64,000 nucleotides of DNA, taken from contig BCHH01000003.1 in NCBI GenBank assembly GCA_001599595.1, positions 2,044,263 to 2,108,262 of the forward strand. The letters run 5' to 3'. The position numbers were made by a program, and so were the translations under genes. How positions within the stretch are numbered: the stretch's first letter is position 1; the number at the start of each line of letters is the position of its first letter. This document shows positions 22,650 to 33,262 of the stretch, one piece after another. Source of the DNA: Beverwykella pulmonaria. Taxonomy: Eukaryota > Ascomycota > Dothideomycetes > Pleosporales > Melanommataceae. The notes beneath the pieces were generated by a model. That model searched no databases, was not told the origin of the DNA, and saw only the letters and a program-made list of their open reading frames with translations.

Positions 22650-23974
22650 ATGGCGATTCTCAACTGTGCGCACATCCCGCGAGACTGCACCACCAAGAAC
22701 CAGGGTGTGGATGCGAATCCAGACATTGCAGGCATCGGCGTCGGTTTACCCCATCCTTTTCAAGAATTCTCGCTAACAGAACATGTGCATCGCAGGTTAT
22801 TGTGGGTTTCCTCGCCACCGCTTGCCTCGCCTTCCTTATTGCCTTCACAGTCATTTTCCTGGACCGCTATGATGCTATTGCAACCTTATTTCTGCGCCTC
22901 TTCACCAAACAAAAGACTCCCTACAGGCACAACGATATCCAGACTCCATTTTGGCGACATCCTTCCTTCTGGTCGCTCGTCCTGCGCAAAAACCTCCTTG
23001 CGCTAAGCGACACGCAACTACTTACCGGCATCGCCATCCAGTTCACCGCCATGCTGCAGCACTGCTCGCTGTCAATCTACCACTTCCAGATCATCATCGA
23101 GTTAGCATTTCTGACGACTGTCACTCACCTCCTCACCGTCGTCGCGCTACGAAACTACTTTGTCAAGAACCGTTGGATCAACCTCCCACGTATCTTTTTC
23201 ATGCTCGGCAACCTAGGCGTCCTGGGGTACACGTCCTTCGTTGCTTACTCTTACGACCTCGCGGGCGTCGATTCCAATGGGCAAAAGGATAGTCTAGACA
23301 GTTCGGCGAGCCTGGCGTGTTTCTTCCAGCGGCCACGGCCCAATCTCTCCGCCGCCTTCGGCGGGAAGTGGGCCATTCTCCTCATCGGCGCCATCGGTGG
23401 CCACGCCACCGTCATCGCGGCCATGTACCTCCTCCCCGACGACGACGAGACCCGTGCAAAGGGCAAGTTTAGTTGGAAGTGGCTCGGGGCGCTGGTGCGG
23501 ACGTGGGTTGTTGCGCCAGCGTATGCCGTGTATGGAATTGTATCCGCGGGTCAGGTGTTTACCCGGACGCAGGCGCTGGGCAAACCCGATGTGAGGATTA
23601 TCGGCGAAGAAAGGGAGTGGGGGTTTGGGCAGTTTTTGCCCGTGTTGTTGTTGGCTTTGCCCATTTTTGCCGGGTGGGAGAGCTTCTGGGAGGAGTATGG
23701 GCTGAGTCATATTAAGAAGAAGGCAGAGGAGTTTGATGCGAGCAAGACGGCATTGAATTTAAAGCTTGGGGATAATTCGGTTGAGGAGAAGACAATTCAG
23801 AGCACTGGGTCGAATTTGACGGCGGTCTCGAGGCCAGGCCCGGTCAGGGCGAGGTCCAGCGCGTTTACGATGACGGATGCGGAGACAGCAGTGGGATCGA
23901 TAACTGCATATGTCGAAGAGCCGGCACCGACTGCGAATACACCAGCGAGGGGGAGGACATCTAGAGCGCATTAA
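22650..23974 (+). CDS. Multipass membrane protein, function unknown
   Basis: Two exons (22650-22739, 22796-23974) give 422 residues. The N-terminus NCAHIPRDCTTKNQ and NPDIAGIGVIVGFLATACLA resembles a common family of uncharacterised fungal plasma-membrane-type proteins: a cysteine-bearing start, NPDIxGxGV, then a membrane segment ending FLDRYDA. About seven hydrophobic segments follow, at roughly residues 28-50, 105-125, 140-160, 170-195, 225-250, 275-300 and 325-345; the C-terminal 80 residues are polar. The intron donor is GTCGGT, which departs from the usual GTRNGT, but the branch GCTAAC and acceptor CGCAG are good and the join restores the family sequence. A longer upstream reading has no ATG and is rejected. 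No enzyme motif is visible. Confidence 0.8.
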
Positions 23975-24079
23975 GGACGAGACGCAACACCAAGTAAAGG
24001 AAAAAATAACATCAACATATCTCCATGTTCCAACGAAATGGTTATTCATCAGCTTATCAAGTCTACCAGTGCCACACCT

Positions 24080-25199
24080 TCACTTCTGACCCTTCCAATC
24101 CCGCTCTGCAGCATGCATCAGCACGACAAAACTCTGCCCCTCGGGGCTCCCACTCCAGTACATATTTCTATCATGCCAATTCAGCGGATTGACCGCCGGC
24201 CCTACAATTCCCGTCTGCGTATTAATCTTTCCATCCACAATCTTCAACTTCTTACTCGCCCACGCAGTGTACTTATTCCCAAAGACCTCAGGCGCCAAGA
24301 CAGCAACGCGGAACGCGGTCGCGGCAAGCAGAGACGTGCCTGAGATCTCGCCCCACCAGGAGCTGTCGTCGAGGTAATTCCTCAGCAAGCCCGAGTCATC
24401 TTTATCGAGCGCAATTGCGCCGTCGAGAATTTGCTTGATGAGGCCAACAAGTAAATCCTGCTCCTTCTTCGTCTTGGTGTTGAACCCGCTCTTCCGCAAC
24501 GTGGCGAGCACACGGCTCATACCCGCGGCCGCCCACCCATTTCCGCTGCTCCAAGGCGCGAGATCAGTCGTCCCGTGGTCGCCGCGGATGTGCAGCCAGA
24601 CCCCGTCCGAGGTGGTTTGGAGACCGTTGCGGTAGTGCTGGCACTGCAGTGCGGATTCCTTAACCAGCGTAAGGTTTGAAGACGCGACGCCGTAGAAGGC
24701 CAGAAACGGAGGCACCATGTATACGAAGTCGGCCCAGAGCTCAGGGTACGCTTCTCGATGGGAGATTGCGCCGTTGGGCCAGCGGGGGACATCGTTGAGA
24801 AGATGATCTGCTTGCCGGATAGCCGCATTGTAGTACTGTTGCGATGTCTTTCCAATGAGTAAGGCGCTGATGCCGAGAGCGGCGGGGTCTCCAGCAGCCC
24901 CTGCATTCCTGTTAGGATCCTACTTGTGTTATTTGTGTAAGGTTGGTGGAAAGCTTACCGTCCCCATCCACCAACGTAACATCGTTCGTCCTTATAAACG
25001 GCTTCACATACGAGAGCGCATCGACATCCGTCCAGTCCAGCGTTGGCACTTTACCATTTTTAAACGGACTGTTCCAGATACTAAGACTGGCGTTATTCCA
25101 TTCGAGGAGGGCTTGTGCAACGGTGCCGTATTCCCACGAATGTGTGGCGACTTGGATGGCTTTTGAAAGAACCGAGTTGATTAAACTTGTATTGACCAT
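24080..25199 (-). CDS. Glycoside hydrolase family 88/105-like protein
   Basis: Homologue of unsaturated rhamnogalacturonyl/glucuronyl hydrolases, which cut the unsaturated uronic acid left by lyases on pectin fragments. Exons on the minus strand are 25199-24959 and 24900-24080, giving 353 residues. The splice acceptor used is the ATGCAG ending at 24901; a nearer AG at the end of CCTAACAG would break the frame. Family traits: YPELWADFVYMVPPFLAFYG in the middle, WLHIRGDHGTTDLAPWSSGN with GNGWAAAGM just after it, and a tryptophan-rich C-terminus. The Asp in WADFVYM is a candidate for the catalytic residue. There is no signal peptide from the first ATG, so it is probably intracellular, as for many GH105 enzymes. 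It converges with the membrane-protein gene, with 105 bp between the stops. Confidence 0.85.
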
Positions 25200-26726
25200 T
25201 TTAGGGATGGCAGGGGAACAGGACGGAATAGGAAAGCAAAGGAGTGACAGAAGCACACGCGATGTCCAAGACTAGCAGATTGACTACAGAGGCCGTCTTT
25301 ATACAAACCTTGAAGTAGATCCGCGCCGGGTATGGCGTACACGAGAGGCAAATCCCGAATGTATATATAGACTGTTTCCCGCATTTAACTCGAGCAAGTT
25401 CCCGCCGACCGGGCTAGGGAGCTTCCTTCTCGGTAATGGGGTGCGATGGACAGGAGCATCATCATTCTGTGGCAAGCGTGGAGGCCAAATTGGCAATTTG
25501 CGGGGGGGTGGGAATGAGATGCATGGGAAGCAGACCGAAGAGAGACAGTCCGATGTGAGGCTGACGAATGGGAAGACGGGGTGGGATTACTAAGGCCGAA
25601 GGCGAACATGCAAAATCGTCAGCTAGAAGCAATTATTGGATTGGGACTATATTTGAGGATTATGTGATGATAAGATTTGAATTTATGTTTGGCTTCACGA
25701 GCGGAGCTCATAGAGGAGAGGACACTAAAGGCATTTGCTGTTTTTGTTTGTTGTGTTTGACTTGGATTTTGGGGCGTTGGGGCTCGTTCTCGTATCTGCG
25801 AGCTATACTTGGATGCCAAGCTGCGAGGTCATGGTTATTCATCATAAAGGCTGAGGGTAAGGCTAGAACTTGAATCGAAATTCACAAAGTGAAGACCGAA
25901 CTGAGAAGGAAGAAATATAGTCAGTCTTTTTTAGAAAAACATGTTCGGAGTGTTTTAAGACCGTTTCGCAGATCCAAACTCAATCTGCTCGCCAAGCATT
26001 ATCGCCAAGGCACATGCCCCAAAGCAGATAGGTAGTCACGTGTATTATATGCTATTCCTCATCCGTCCTACAACCTCAAATCTCAAACTGCACCACCACT
26101 CTTCGCATCCAAAATCTCTCATTATACACTCGGCTACCATCGTATCTGCCTCCTGCCTTCCAGAACCCCACTAGAAGCTGTGGAGAGTGGGCCTTACCGC
26201 TGCGGGCTCGGCTCGTTGCGGCTCAACAAAACTCTTGTACGCCGGGCATACGGGTCTGCACTGACAACGATGTCGGAATCAGGGGCACAGCCGCTGAAAT
26301 CCTCTCTCACCCGCTTGAACGCGGGAGAGCGATTTGCGGCCCTTCTTCGCTCGTGCTTTCCCCACATTTTGCAAAATGCAGTGCGTGGTTGGTGGATACG
26401 TAATAGCAATTTAGCGGATCGATGGGATTGGAAGTACGGAATCTGGTTACGATCATCTTCAAGGAACTGGGCACGCAAGGGTTTCTCCACTCTTGGAAGG
26501 TCCTCGCTGGTCTCTTTGCTAACGACAGTAACGTGCGGTGAAAATTTCTGCTACGCTAGGTTTCGTTGATGCTGCTAAATGCTTACTTTAAGACGATGGG
26601 CGCAAGAGAAAAGAAATATAAGAGGAGCTGTTTTCCCCAGATTAACAGTTGCTGGGACGTGGAGAAGGCGAATATTAAGACCGGATTCGAGAGAACACCA
26701 CATAACATTGACAGTCGCTATTCAAG
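25200..26726. other. Divergent intergenic region, no gene seen
   Basis: About 1.5 kb between the GH88/105 gene (minus) and the permease (plus). An open frame at 26,270-26,569 (from an ATG reading MSESGAQPLKSSL) has no family match I can name and is not called. Both flanking promoters should lie here. Confidence 0.45.
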
Positions 26727-28497
26727 ATGAAGCACGAAGCATCTGAGGTTGAGGCTGGTCACTATGACCACGAGTACAAGAATGAGCCTGTCATACACGG
26801 AGCGTCGACAGTGGCAGAGGCGTCTGGACGAGGTGGCGATACGCATCGAGGGTTGAAGAGTCGACACATTCAGTTCTTGTAGGTTCTCATGTTTCTATCT
26901 CCACGTCTCTCCATTTGATCTCAACTTATACTTATGATTTGGATACAGGGCTCTCGGAGGCGCCATCGGAACAGGTCTCTTCGTCGGCTCGGGAGGCATC
27001 CTTGCTCTCGTAGGCCCTGCGCCGCTCTTCATGGCATATCTGTCTATGATGTTTGTGGTATGGAATATGATGAATATTCTTGCCGAGCTTGTCACGTATC
27101 TGCCCATGAAAGGGATTACGATTCCGTATTTTGTTAAGAGATTTGTAGATCCCAGTTTGGCTTTTGCAGTGGGGTGGAACTATTGGTAAGTGCGAGATAA
27201 CATCAATTATGAGATACTGTATTGATGGGAGTTTAGGTATGCCTACGCAATTCTCGTAGCAGCTGAGGCAACCGCTGGATCCATTCTTCTGGAGTACTGG
27301 GAAACGCCCGTTCCTACTGCCATCTGGATCGCTATCTTCCTGGTCGTCATCCTCTTCCTCAATATCGTCGCTGTAGGCGTGTTTGGGGAGGCTGAATTCT
27401 GGTTTGCCTCGATTAAATTCATTACAATCATGGGTCTCATCATCTTGGGATTCGTCATCATGTTGGGTGGTAGCCCGAACGACCAGGGTAGACTTGGCTT
27501 TCGCTACTGGAACAATCCAGGTGCATTTACACCATATCTAGTCGACGGAAACACTGGGAAATTCTTGGCGTACTGGACAGCATTCATTAGAGCAGGATTC
27601 GCCTTCATCACCTCCCCCGAACTCATCGCTCTCGCAGCTGGCGAAACCATCGCCCCACGCCGCAACATCCCGAAAGCCGCGCGCCGCTTCGTCTGGCGCC
27701 TGGCAATTTTTTACGGCTTCGGCTCCTTCATCATTGGCGTTATTGTGCCATCTAATGACTCTCGCCTTCTCAGCCCAACCTCAAACGCCACAGCCTCCCC
27801 CTTCGTGATCGGTATTGCGCGCGCTGGCATCAAAGGCCTCAACCATGTGATTAACGCCGCAATCCTAACATCCGCATGGTCCGCTGGCAACGCATTCCTA
27901 TTCTCCGGATCCCGCGTGCTGTACGGCATGGCGCTAAATGAGGAAGCGCCAAAAATCTTCGGCAAGACGAACCGGAATGGTGTACCCTGGGTTGCGGTGC
28001 TGGCTACTTGGTCTATTGGATTGTTGGCATTTCTAAACGTGTCGAACACAGGGGCACAGGTTTTCACCTGGTTCAGCAACATTTCGACAATCTCCGGCTT
28101 CATCGCCTGGATCGTGGTAATGATAACCTACCTGCGTTTCCGCAAAGCGCTGGTCTTCAACAACCTCCTCCACACGCTCCCCTTCGCGACCCCCTTCCAG
28201 CCATACTTCTGCTATTTCACTCTGTTCATTGTCAGTCTTCTCACTCTGACCAATGGCTTCCAAGTCTTTTTCCCAAGCCAATGGTCGGTCAGTAGTTTTC
28301 TAGCGGCTTATATTACATTGCCGATCTTTTTAGCGCTGTATATTGGGCATAAAATTTGGTACAGAACGAGTTTCGCGATTAAGGTCGAGCTTATTGATGT
28401 CACGAGTGGGAAGAGGGAGATGGATGAGCTGTGTGGGCACGATGCCGAGCCTGTGCCGAAGAATTGGGCGCAGAGGGCTTGGTTTTGGGTAGCGTGA
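26727..28497 (+). CDS. Amino acid permease (fungal YAT family of APC transporters)
   Basis: Plasma-membrane, proton-coupled uptake of amino acids. Three exons (26727-26878, 26949-27185, 27237-28497) give 549 residues. The N-terminal 50 residues are hydrophilic; then the signature GGAIGTGLFVGSGG of transmembrane segment 1 follows, and WNYWYAYAI in segment 3. The central YAT pattern is present: ELIALAAGETIAPRRNIPKA. About twelve hydrophobic segments can be counted. The overall wording (PNDSRLL, SAWSAGNAFLFSGSRVLYG, GVPWVAVL) is closest to what I know of DIP5-type acidic amino acid permeases, but the substrate is an inference. The frame is intact, the introns are canonical, and the start is the only ATG that gives the usual tail. 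Confidence 0.93.
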
Positions 28498-28604
28498 GAA
28501 AACGGGGATTGTGTCCGGCTTAGAATATTGCATTTGCACAATTTCTGTCCCTTACACATAACTTCTCCTTATCTTCCAAGGAAAGGTCACTAGAGTGGAG
28601 TAAA

Positions 28605-29218
28605 ATATTCTAGATTAACCCCAGCGCGTCTGAGCTCATCTTCGGATATCCTGACCTTTCGCCAGTGCCAATCTTCGCCTCCTCCGGGCCCAAGACATGG
28701 AAGTTCACGAACGACCGAACCGTGGTGAAGCACCTTATTCGTGCGGGTACTTCGAAACTAGAGACCAAATAATAGACCTCCAGCAGACTCGTTTCGTCAA
28801 CATAAGTGACTCCGGACTCGAGAGCGCCTTGCAAGGGCAGACTGCGCAGGGAATTTACAAAATCCTCACCGAAGTGGACACTAGGACATAGACGCAAGAG
28901 ACTGGCGCTCTTAACAACAATCATCCGTACGCCCGCAATGCAAAGTGTCGTCGCCAAGGTAGCCGAACAGCGGATGCACAGGGCCTGAGGCATGCCAATA
29001 GGGCACGATGACCATATTTATCTTCATTTCCGTCTGCGTAGACTTGTCTGGGACACAGCTGGGCAAGTCCTACATGGCATGTTGCACTATATCGCACGAG
29101 CTCCTGCATGGCGTACGTGCTGTCGCTAGTCTCGGGGACCAGCCACACGACTACACGTTTCGCGGCTTTGTAAATATCACACATTAAAGAGACCTGTCAG
29201 CCTCGTTCGACAGTGTCT
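28605..29218 (-). pseudogene. HET-domain pseudogene fragment
   Basis: The minus strand reads the second half of a HET domain, MCDIYKAAKRVVVWLVPET, at about 29,184-29,120, preceded by the usual NEAD-type linker. It continues in another frame as about 130 residues (28,993-28,610) like the region after the HET core. The N-terminal YxALSYVWG part is missing and the frame is shifted around 28,990. There is no start codon for a whole protein. It is a relic, unrelated in position to the intact HET gene at 15-17 kb. Confidence 0.7.
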
Positions 29219-29220
29219 CC

Positions 29221-29900
29221 TTGTCGAACTGGTTCAAACACATGCATATCGCGATGGAGTTCCCGGGTTTCGAACAACGCTACGAACCATATTTGACCTG
29301 GTTCGTAGATGGTGGTGACAGCCCTCTTTGCTCCTATAACTGGCAGTCAGTCTTCTCCGCCTCAAACCCATACTCCAATGAAAGCTTCCCCTCGCACATT
29401 GGCTTCGAAATCTACGCTGAACTAGACAAATCAGTGCAATACTTGCTCCCTTTACTCCATAGCATCAACTATCGTTTCCCGGACGGCTTCACGCGTCTTT
29501 CTGGGGCTCCTAACTGGAACCGAGCCGCAATTACTTGAGAACTCTTGGACCGAGGAGTAAACATCGATTAGGCAACTACTGAGCTAGAATTGACCCCGCT
29601 ACATCTCGCCGCCGGACATACGAATTCAGAGACATTCGAGCTATTGCTAGATACTAGCATGGATCCGCACATCAGGTCACGTAGTGGGACTACGCCTTTC
29701 TACCGTGCAGCTCGGGGCGGAAGTATCCACATCCTGAAATAACTCAAGGACACTGGCAGCGATATGAATACTCGAGCATGTGACGGCTGGGCCTCGTTGA
29801 TGGACACAGTTGAGAATGGGTACGAAGAGGTGGTAGAGTTGCTGCTCGAATGGGAGTGGATTTGAAGGACACCGATCATAGTCGCTACAGATTTTGGGCG
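29221..29900 (+). pseudogene. Ankyrin-repeat protein pseudogene
   Basis: The plus strand encodes about 100 residues of leader, then ankyrin-like text interrupted by stops: ELTPLHLAAGHTNSETFELL, RSGTTPFYRAARGGSIHILK, and CDGWASLMDTVENGYEEVVE. The TPLHLAA core and the 33-residue spacing mark ankyrin repeats. Stops at about 29,536, 29,570, 29,741 and 29,863 make it non-coding now. Such repeats often form the tail of NACHT or HET proteins; here only the tail survives. Confidence 0.7.
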
Positions 29901-30819
29901 ACCAATTATATTAGAGAAGTTAGAGCGTGCTCTTTCTAGATCATTATTGCGTGCTGATAAGGATACAGAGATAGGCCGCGGAGGAGCAAAACGTACGGGA
30001 AGATTAGCAAAGCGTCTGACATCGAGAGTTGCATGGAACAAAGGTAATATTGCTCTTTCATACTCAAAATCTTATCACACTATCAGTTCGGCCTTGTGTC
30101 CTCCGTACAACACGAAGGTTCATAAAGGCACTGCACGAATGCAGCATCTCTGAGGTCTCTATTAGGTTACTTTGTTCACGAGCTTCCCCACACCCCCCAC
30201 AACCATTTGCCACACGTTATTTCGGATCAGCGATTAATTAATGTCACCCAATGGAGTGCACAGTTGTGCGCACTTGGTGGGCTAGAGCTGTGGCTGACAT
30301 AAGTTCATTCCATCATTCTACATGCGGTTAGCCATAATATACTAGCGCTAACTTTCGAGCGAATGCTGCAAGCTATCCACATCCAGCGTCAACTCGGGCC
30401 AATTCCGTTGTGCACGAAGCGACTCACAGCCCAATTGTGCATATGATCATCGTCCACTCTTCAAGAACACGCCCCTTGGCGGCCCCTCAGCGCACTGCTC
30501 AGCAATGAGGCGTATTGGGTGGGCGGGCCACAGCTGAGTCTGCCCTGTGAACTGCATGGATGGAGGAACGGCAGCACCCGCAGACTAAAAGAACCACTCA
30601 CCGTCCGCTCTGTCTGTAGTTAAACCTCAGCTCGCTGCTGATCACTGTGACTCTGCTTACTTTTGCATGACGTGGTCGTTATTGTAAGAGCGGGTTTGGC
30701 GTGTGGAGCTTAGTCCTGGTTTGGAATATATATACGATGGTATTCCTACCCCTCACAGTCTTTCTCGAAAGTCATTTTTCTTTTTCTAACGTTAGCACTT
30801 CGAAGCCTACAAGTTCAAA
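29901..30819. other. Intergenic region, no gene seen
   Basis: Holds the eroded end of the ankyrin relic and the promoter of the DUF2235 gene. No further coding sequence is supported. Confidence 0.45.
30724..30735 (+). promoter_or_regulatory. TATA-like box upstream of the DUF2235 gene
   Basis: GAATATATATAC lies about 90 bp upstream of the ATG at 30,820 and is followed by a CT-rich leader, a plausible core promoter. Position and composition only. Confidence 0.35.
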
Positions 30820-32653
30820 ATGTCCGACGACACGCCCTGGGGACGACGCCTGGTAATCTGCTGCGATGGGACGTGGCAATCCTCCGTCAGCTCGCACGAA
30901 AACGTACCTTCAAACGTCACCAAGCTTTGCCGCCTCATCGCACGCATTGGCATAGACAGAAACAACCCCAAGAAGAAATGGCACCAAATCGTGTACTACG
31001 ATGGCGGTGTTGGGACAGGGAATCTATCGAACTCGGAGCGTAGACGCCAAGGTGGAACGGGCGCTGGATTGGCCGAAAACGTGATTGAAGCGTATAATTT
31101 CATTGTAATGAATTATCAGCCTGGCGATGAGATTTTCTGCTTTGGATTCTCGAGGGGCGCGTACACGGCGAGGGCTGTGGCGGGCTTGGTGACTGATATT
31201 GGCGTTATTAATACTTTGGATATGCAGGTTTTTCCGCAGGTGTACCGCGAGTATCAGACGAACGAGGAAGGGTTGCCCTTCCGCGAGACGCAGGCTTGGA
31301 AAAACTTTGTCGAGGGAAAATTGACTGAGGTCGGCGAGGAATTGAAGAAGAGGACGAAAAAATTGGGCGTCAGGGAACAAGCTGAGAGTTGGGACATTCA
31401 TCCCCATTTTGACCTTGCGGCCAGTGGACACAGCAGAACGGTCAAGGTGGTGGGTGTGTGGGATACGGTTGGTAGTTTGGGGATTCCAGACGTTGCGATT
31501 TTCAACAATGCCAGTTTCAGGACGAAGTACGGGTTTCACAATGTGAAGCTGAATGAGAGTGAGTGTTCTTTATAGCATTCCGTTTCAAACACTAACAGGC
31601 ACAGACATTGAGCACGCCTTCCATGCCCTAGCACTCGATGAACGCCGCAAAGCCTTCCGCCCAACACTATGGTACATCCCCAAAGACATGCCAGCCCGTC
31701 TAGCAAGGGAAGGAAAATCCATTCCAGAACTGAAACAAGTCTGGTTCCCCGGCGTTCACATCAACGTTGGCGGTGGCGACGACGATTGCATCCAACAGAT
31801 GAAAGCGGATCTAGAACGTAAGTCCGAACCTTCCCCAAAACAACCTCAATTCTAATGTTGGGACATAGACCTCGCAACATCGACATTCGTCTGGATGCTC
31901 CAGTGCATCTCCCCGCACCTAACCATCGACCAAGACGCCTTCATCGCCAGCATGGACCAATACCAGCGGTGGCTCAACCGCATTCGCTACGCCTGCACTT
32001 ACCACCATACAGGGTGGCTCGACTGGGCTAAAGACCAACTCCCCAACATTCCCATTATCAACCCCGCAGACAACGAGCTCACCCCCCCAAAACGAGATCC
32101 GCCCCACGCACACACGAATTTCGATTACGGCTGGGGAACGGGCAATATTGTGGACAGCTATGGTGGCATGTATAGGCTGGCGGGCGCGGTCCCAAGAGTA
32201 CCGGGGCATTGCCAGGCGGAGATTTATGACCATGCCACTGATGAGATGAAATTGGCGGACATCAATGATTACGGTGAGACAAATGAGTATATACATCCCA
32301 TCTGCGCCTACCGCGATCTTATTCGAGGGTATGAAGAGAACGCCGCGCTTAGAAACTTCCAACGGAGGTTTGAAGAGAAGAAGAGTGGGGATTCACTTGG
32401 CAAAGGCAGATACTGGTGGTACCACAAGACGGACTCGAAGCCTATGCCTGAATGGGTTATCCTTCGACATGGAGATGGCAGCGGGGCAGAAGGAGATGTA
32501 AATTTCGAAAGGCATTGGTATGGGCGGTGTGAGAAGAGCGAAAGTGCGAAGAAGATTCTGGAGGCAGCGGGTGTCAAGAAGGATTGGTTGGCCGAGGTGG
32601 ATGAGAAGGTGGATTTTGGAGTTGGTGATAAGAATCCATGGGAGTATCCTTGA
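30820..32653 (+). CDS. DUF2235 family protein (alpha/beta-hydrolase-like)
   Basis: DUF2235 proteins share a fold with the catalytic domain of bacterial type VI phospholipase effectors (Tle1-like). The fungal members are common and poorly studied. Three exons (30820-31558, 31605-31817, 31869-32653) give 578 residues. The N-terminus has RRLVICCDGTWQ, then YYDGGVGTG; the nucleophile-elbow motif FGFSRGAYTARAVAGL lies near residue 110; KVVGVWDTVGSLG and WFPGVHINVGGGDDD follow, with the HAF motif in IEHAFHALALDERR. These give a candidate Ser-Asp-His triad. No signal peptide or membrane segment. All three exon joins restore the frame. The enzyme activity in fungi is unproven; lipase activity is inference from the bacterial relatives. 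Confidence 0.92.
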
Positions 32654-32949
32654 CTAAAATTATACGGTTATATGCAGTACGAGCTCTCTTTGGCTCAATT
32701 GCGTGGCGGGACTAAGGTTGGATTGTTGTATCCTTTGGTACTTGGGACTAGTTTGAAGTTGTTGCTTTTTTATCTTCTCGGCCCATATCCTTCGTTAGTT
32801 ACAGTCCACAACACCTGGTATGTAATACCACACACATCTATCTGTTACCAAACTGGTGCAAGCGCCCCAGAACCATCAACCTTGATATCGTCCAAAAGCG
32901 CATCTTATGTCTTCCCACCAGCGTTCTCTCACACGAACCAATTTACTAC
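32654..32949. other. Short spacer before the transposon nest
   Basis: 3' flank of the DUF2235 gene; no gene seen. Confidence 0.4.
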
Positions 32950-33073
32950 TAACGTACTCGATGGGCGAGTGGCCCAGACGAGCGAGCGGCCCAGTCCGTG
33001 CCCCACCAAAAAATCAATAATCCAACCTTAAATAACTCTACAACTACCAAATAGAATTCTATAAAACATTAAT

Positions 33074-33262
33074 GTACTATTCTCGTATATATAAAATCTA
33101 TTCCTACAGTACCTTGAGCTAGTATTTATGGTAGTTAAAAAGATATAAAATTTGGGGGCCAAAAAACCCTTGCTCAAGTTTGTTTAAGCCTTAACTTACT
33201 AATTATGGAACTTACTAGTTAAAGGTTCTGTAAGAGTAGATTTTATATATACAAGAATAGTA
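33074..33262. mobile_element. 185-bp MITE inserted at the centre of the outer element
   Basis: 33,076-33,260 begins CTATTCTCGTATATATAAAA and ends with the diverged reverse complement, CTGTAAGAGTAGATTTTATATATACAAGAATAG, about 40 bp on each side. It is flanked by TA on both sides. AT-rich, non-coding. Its right-hand TA is also the left-hand TA of the next element. Confidence 0.75.

Noticed and set aside
22547..22795. Extended N-terminus of the membrane protein
   Set aside because: It begins at GTG and reads through the intron; the ATG at 22,650 with a spliced intron restores the family's N-terminus.
25197..25256. Upstream extension of the GH88/105 protein resembling a signal peptide
   Set aside because: It starts at GTG, not ATG, so the hydrophobic stretch is treated as leader sequence.
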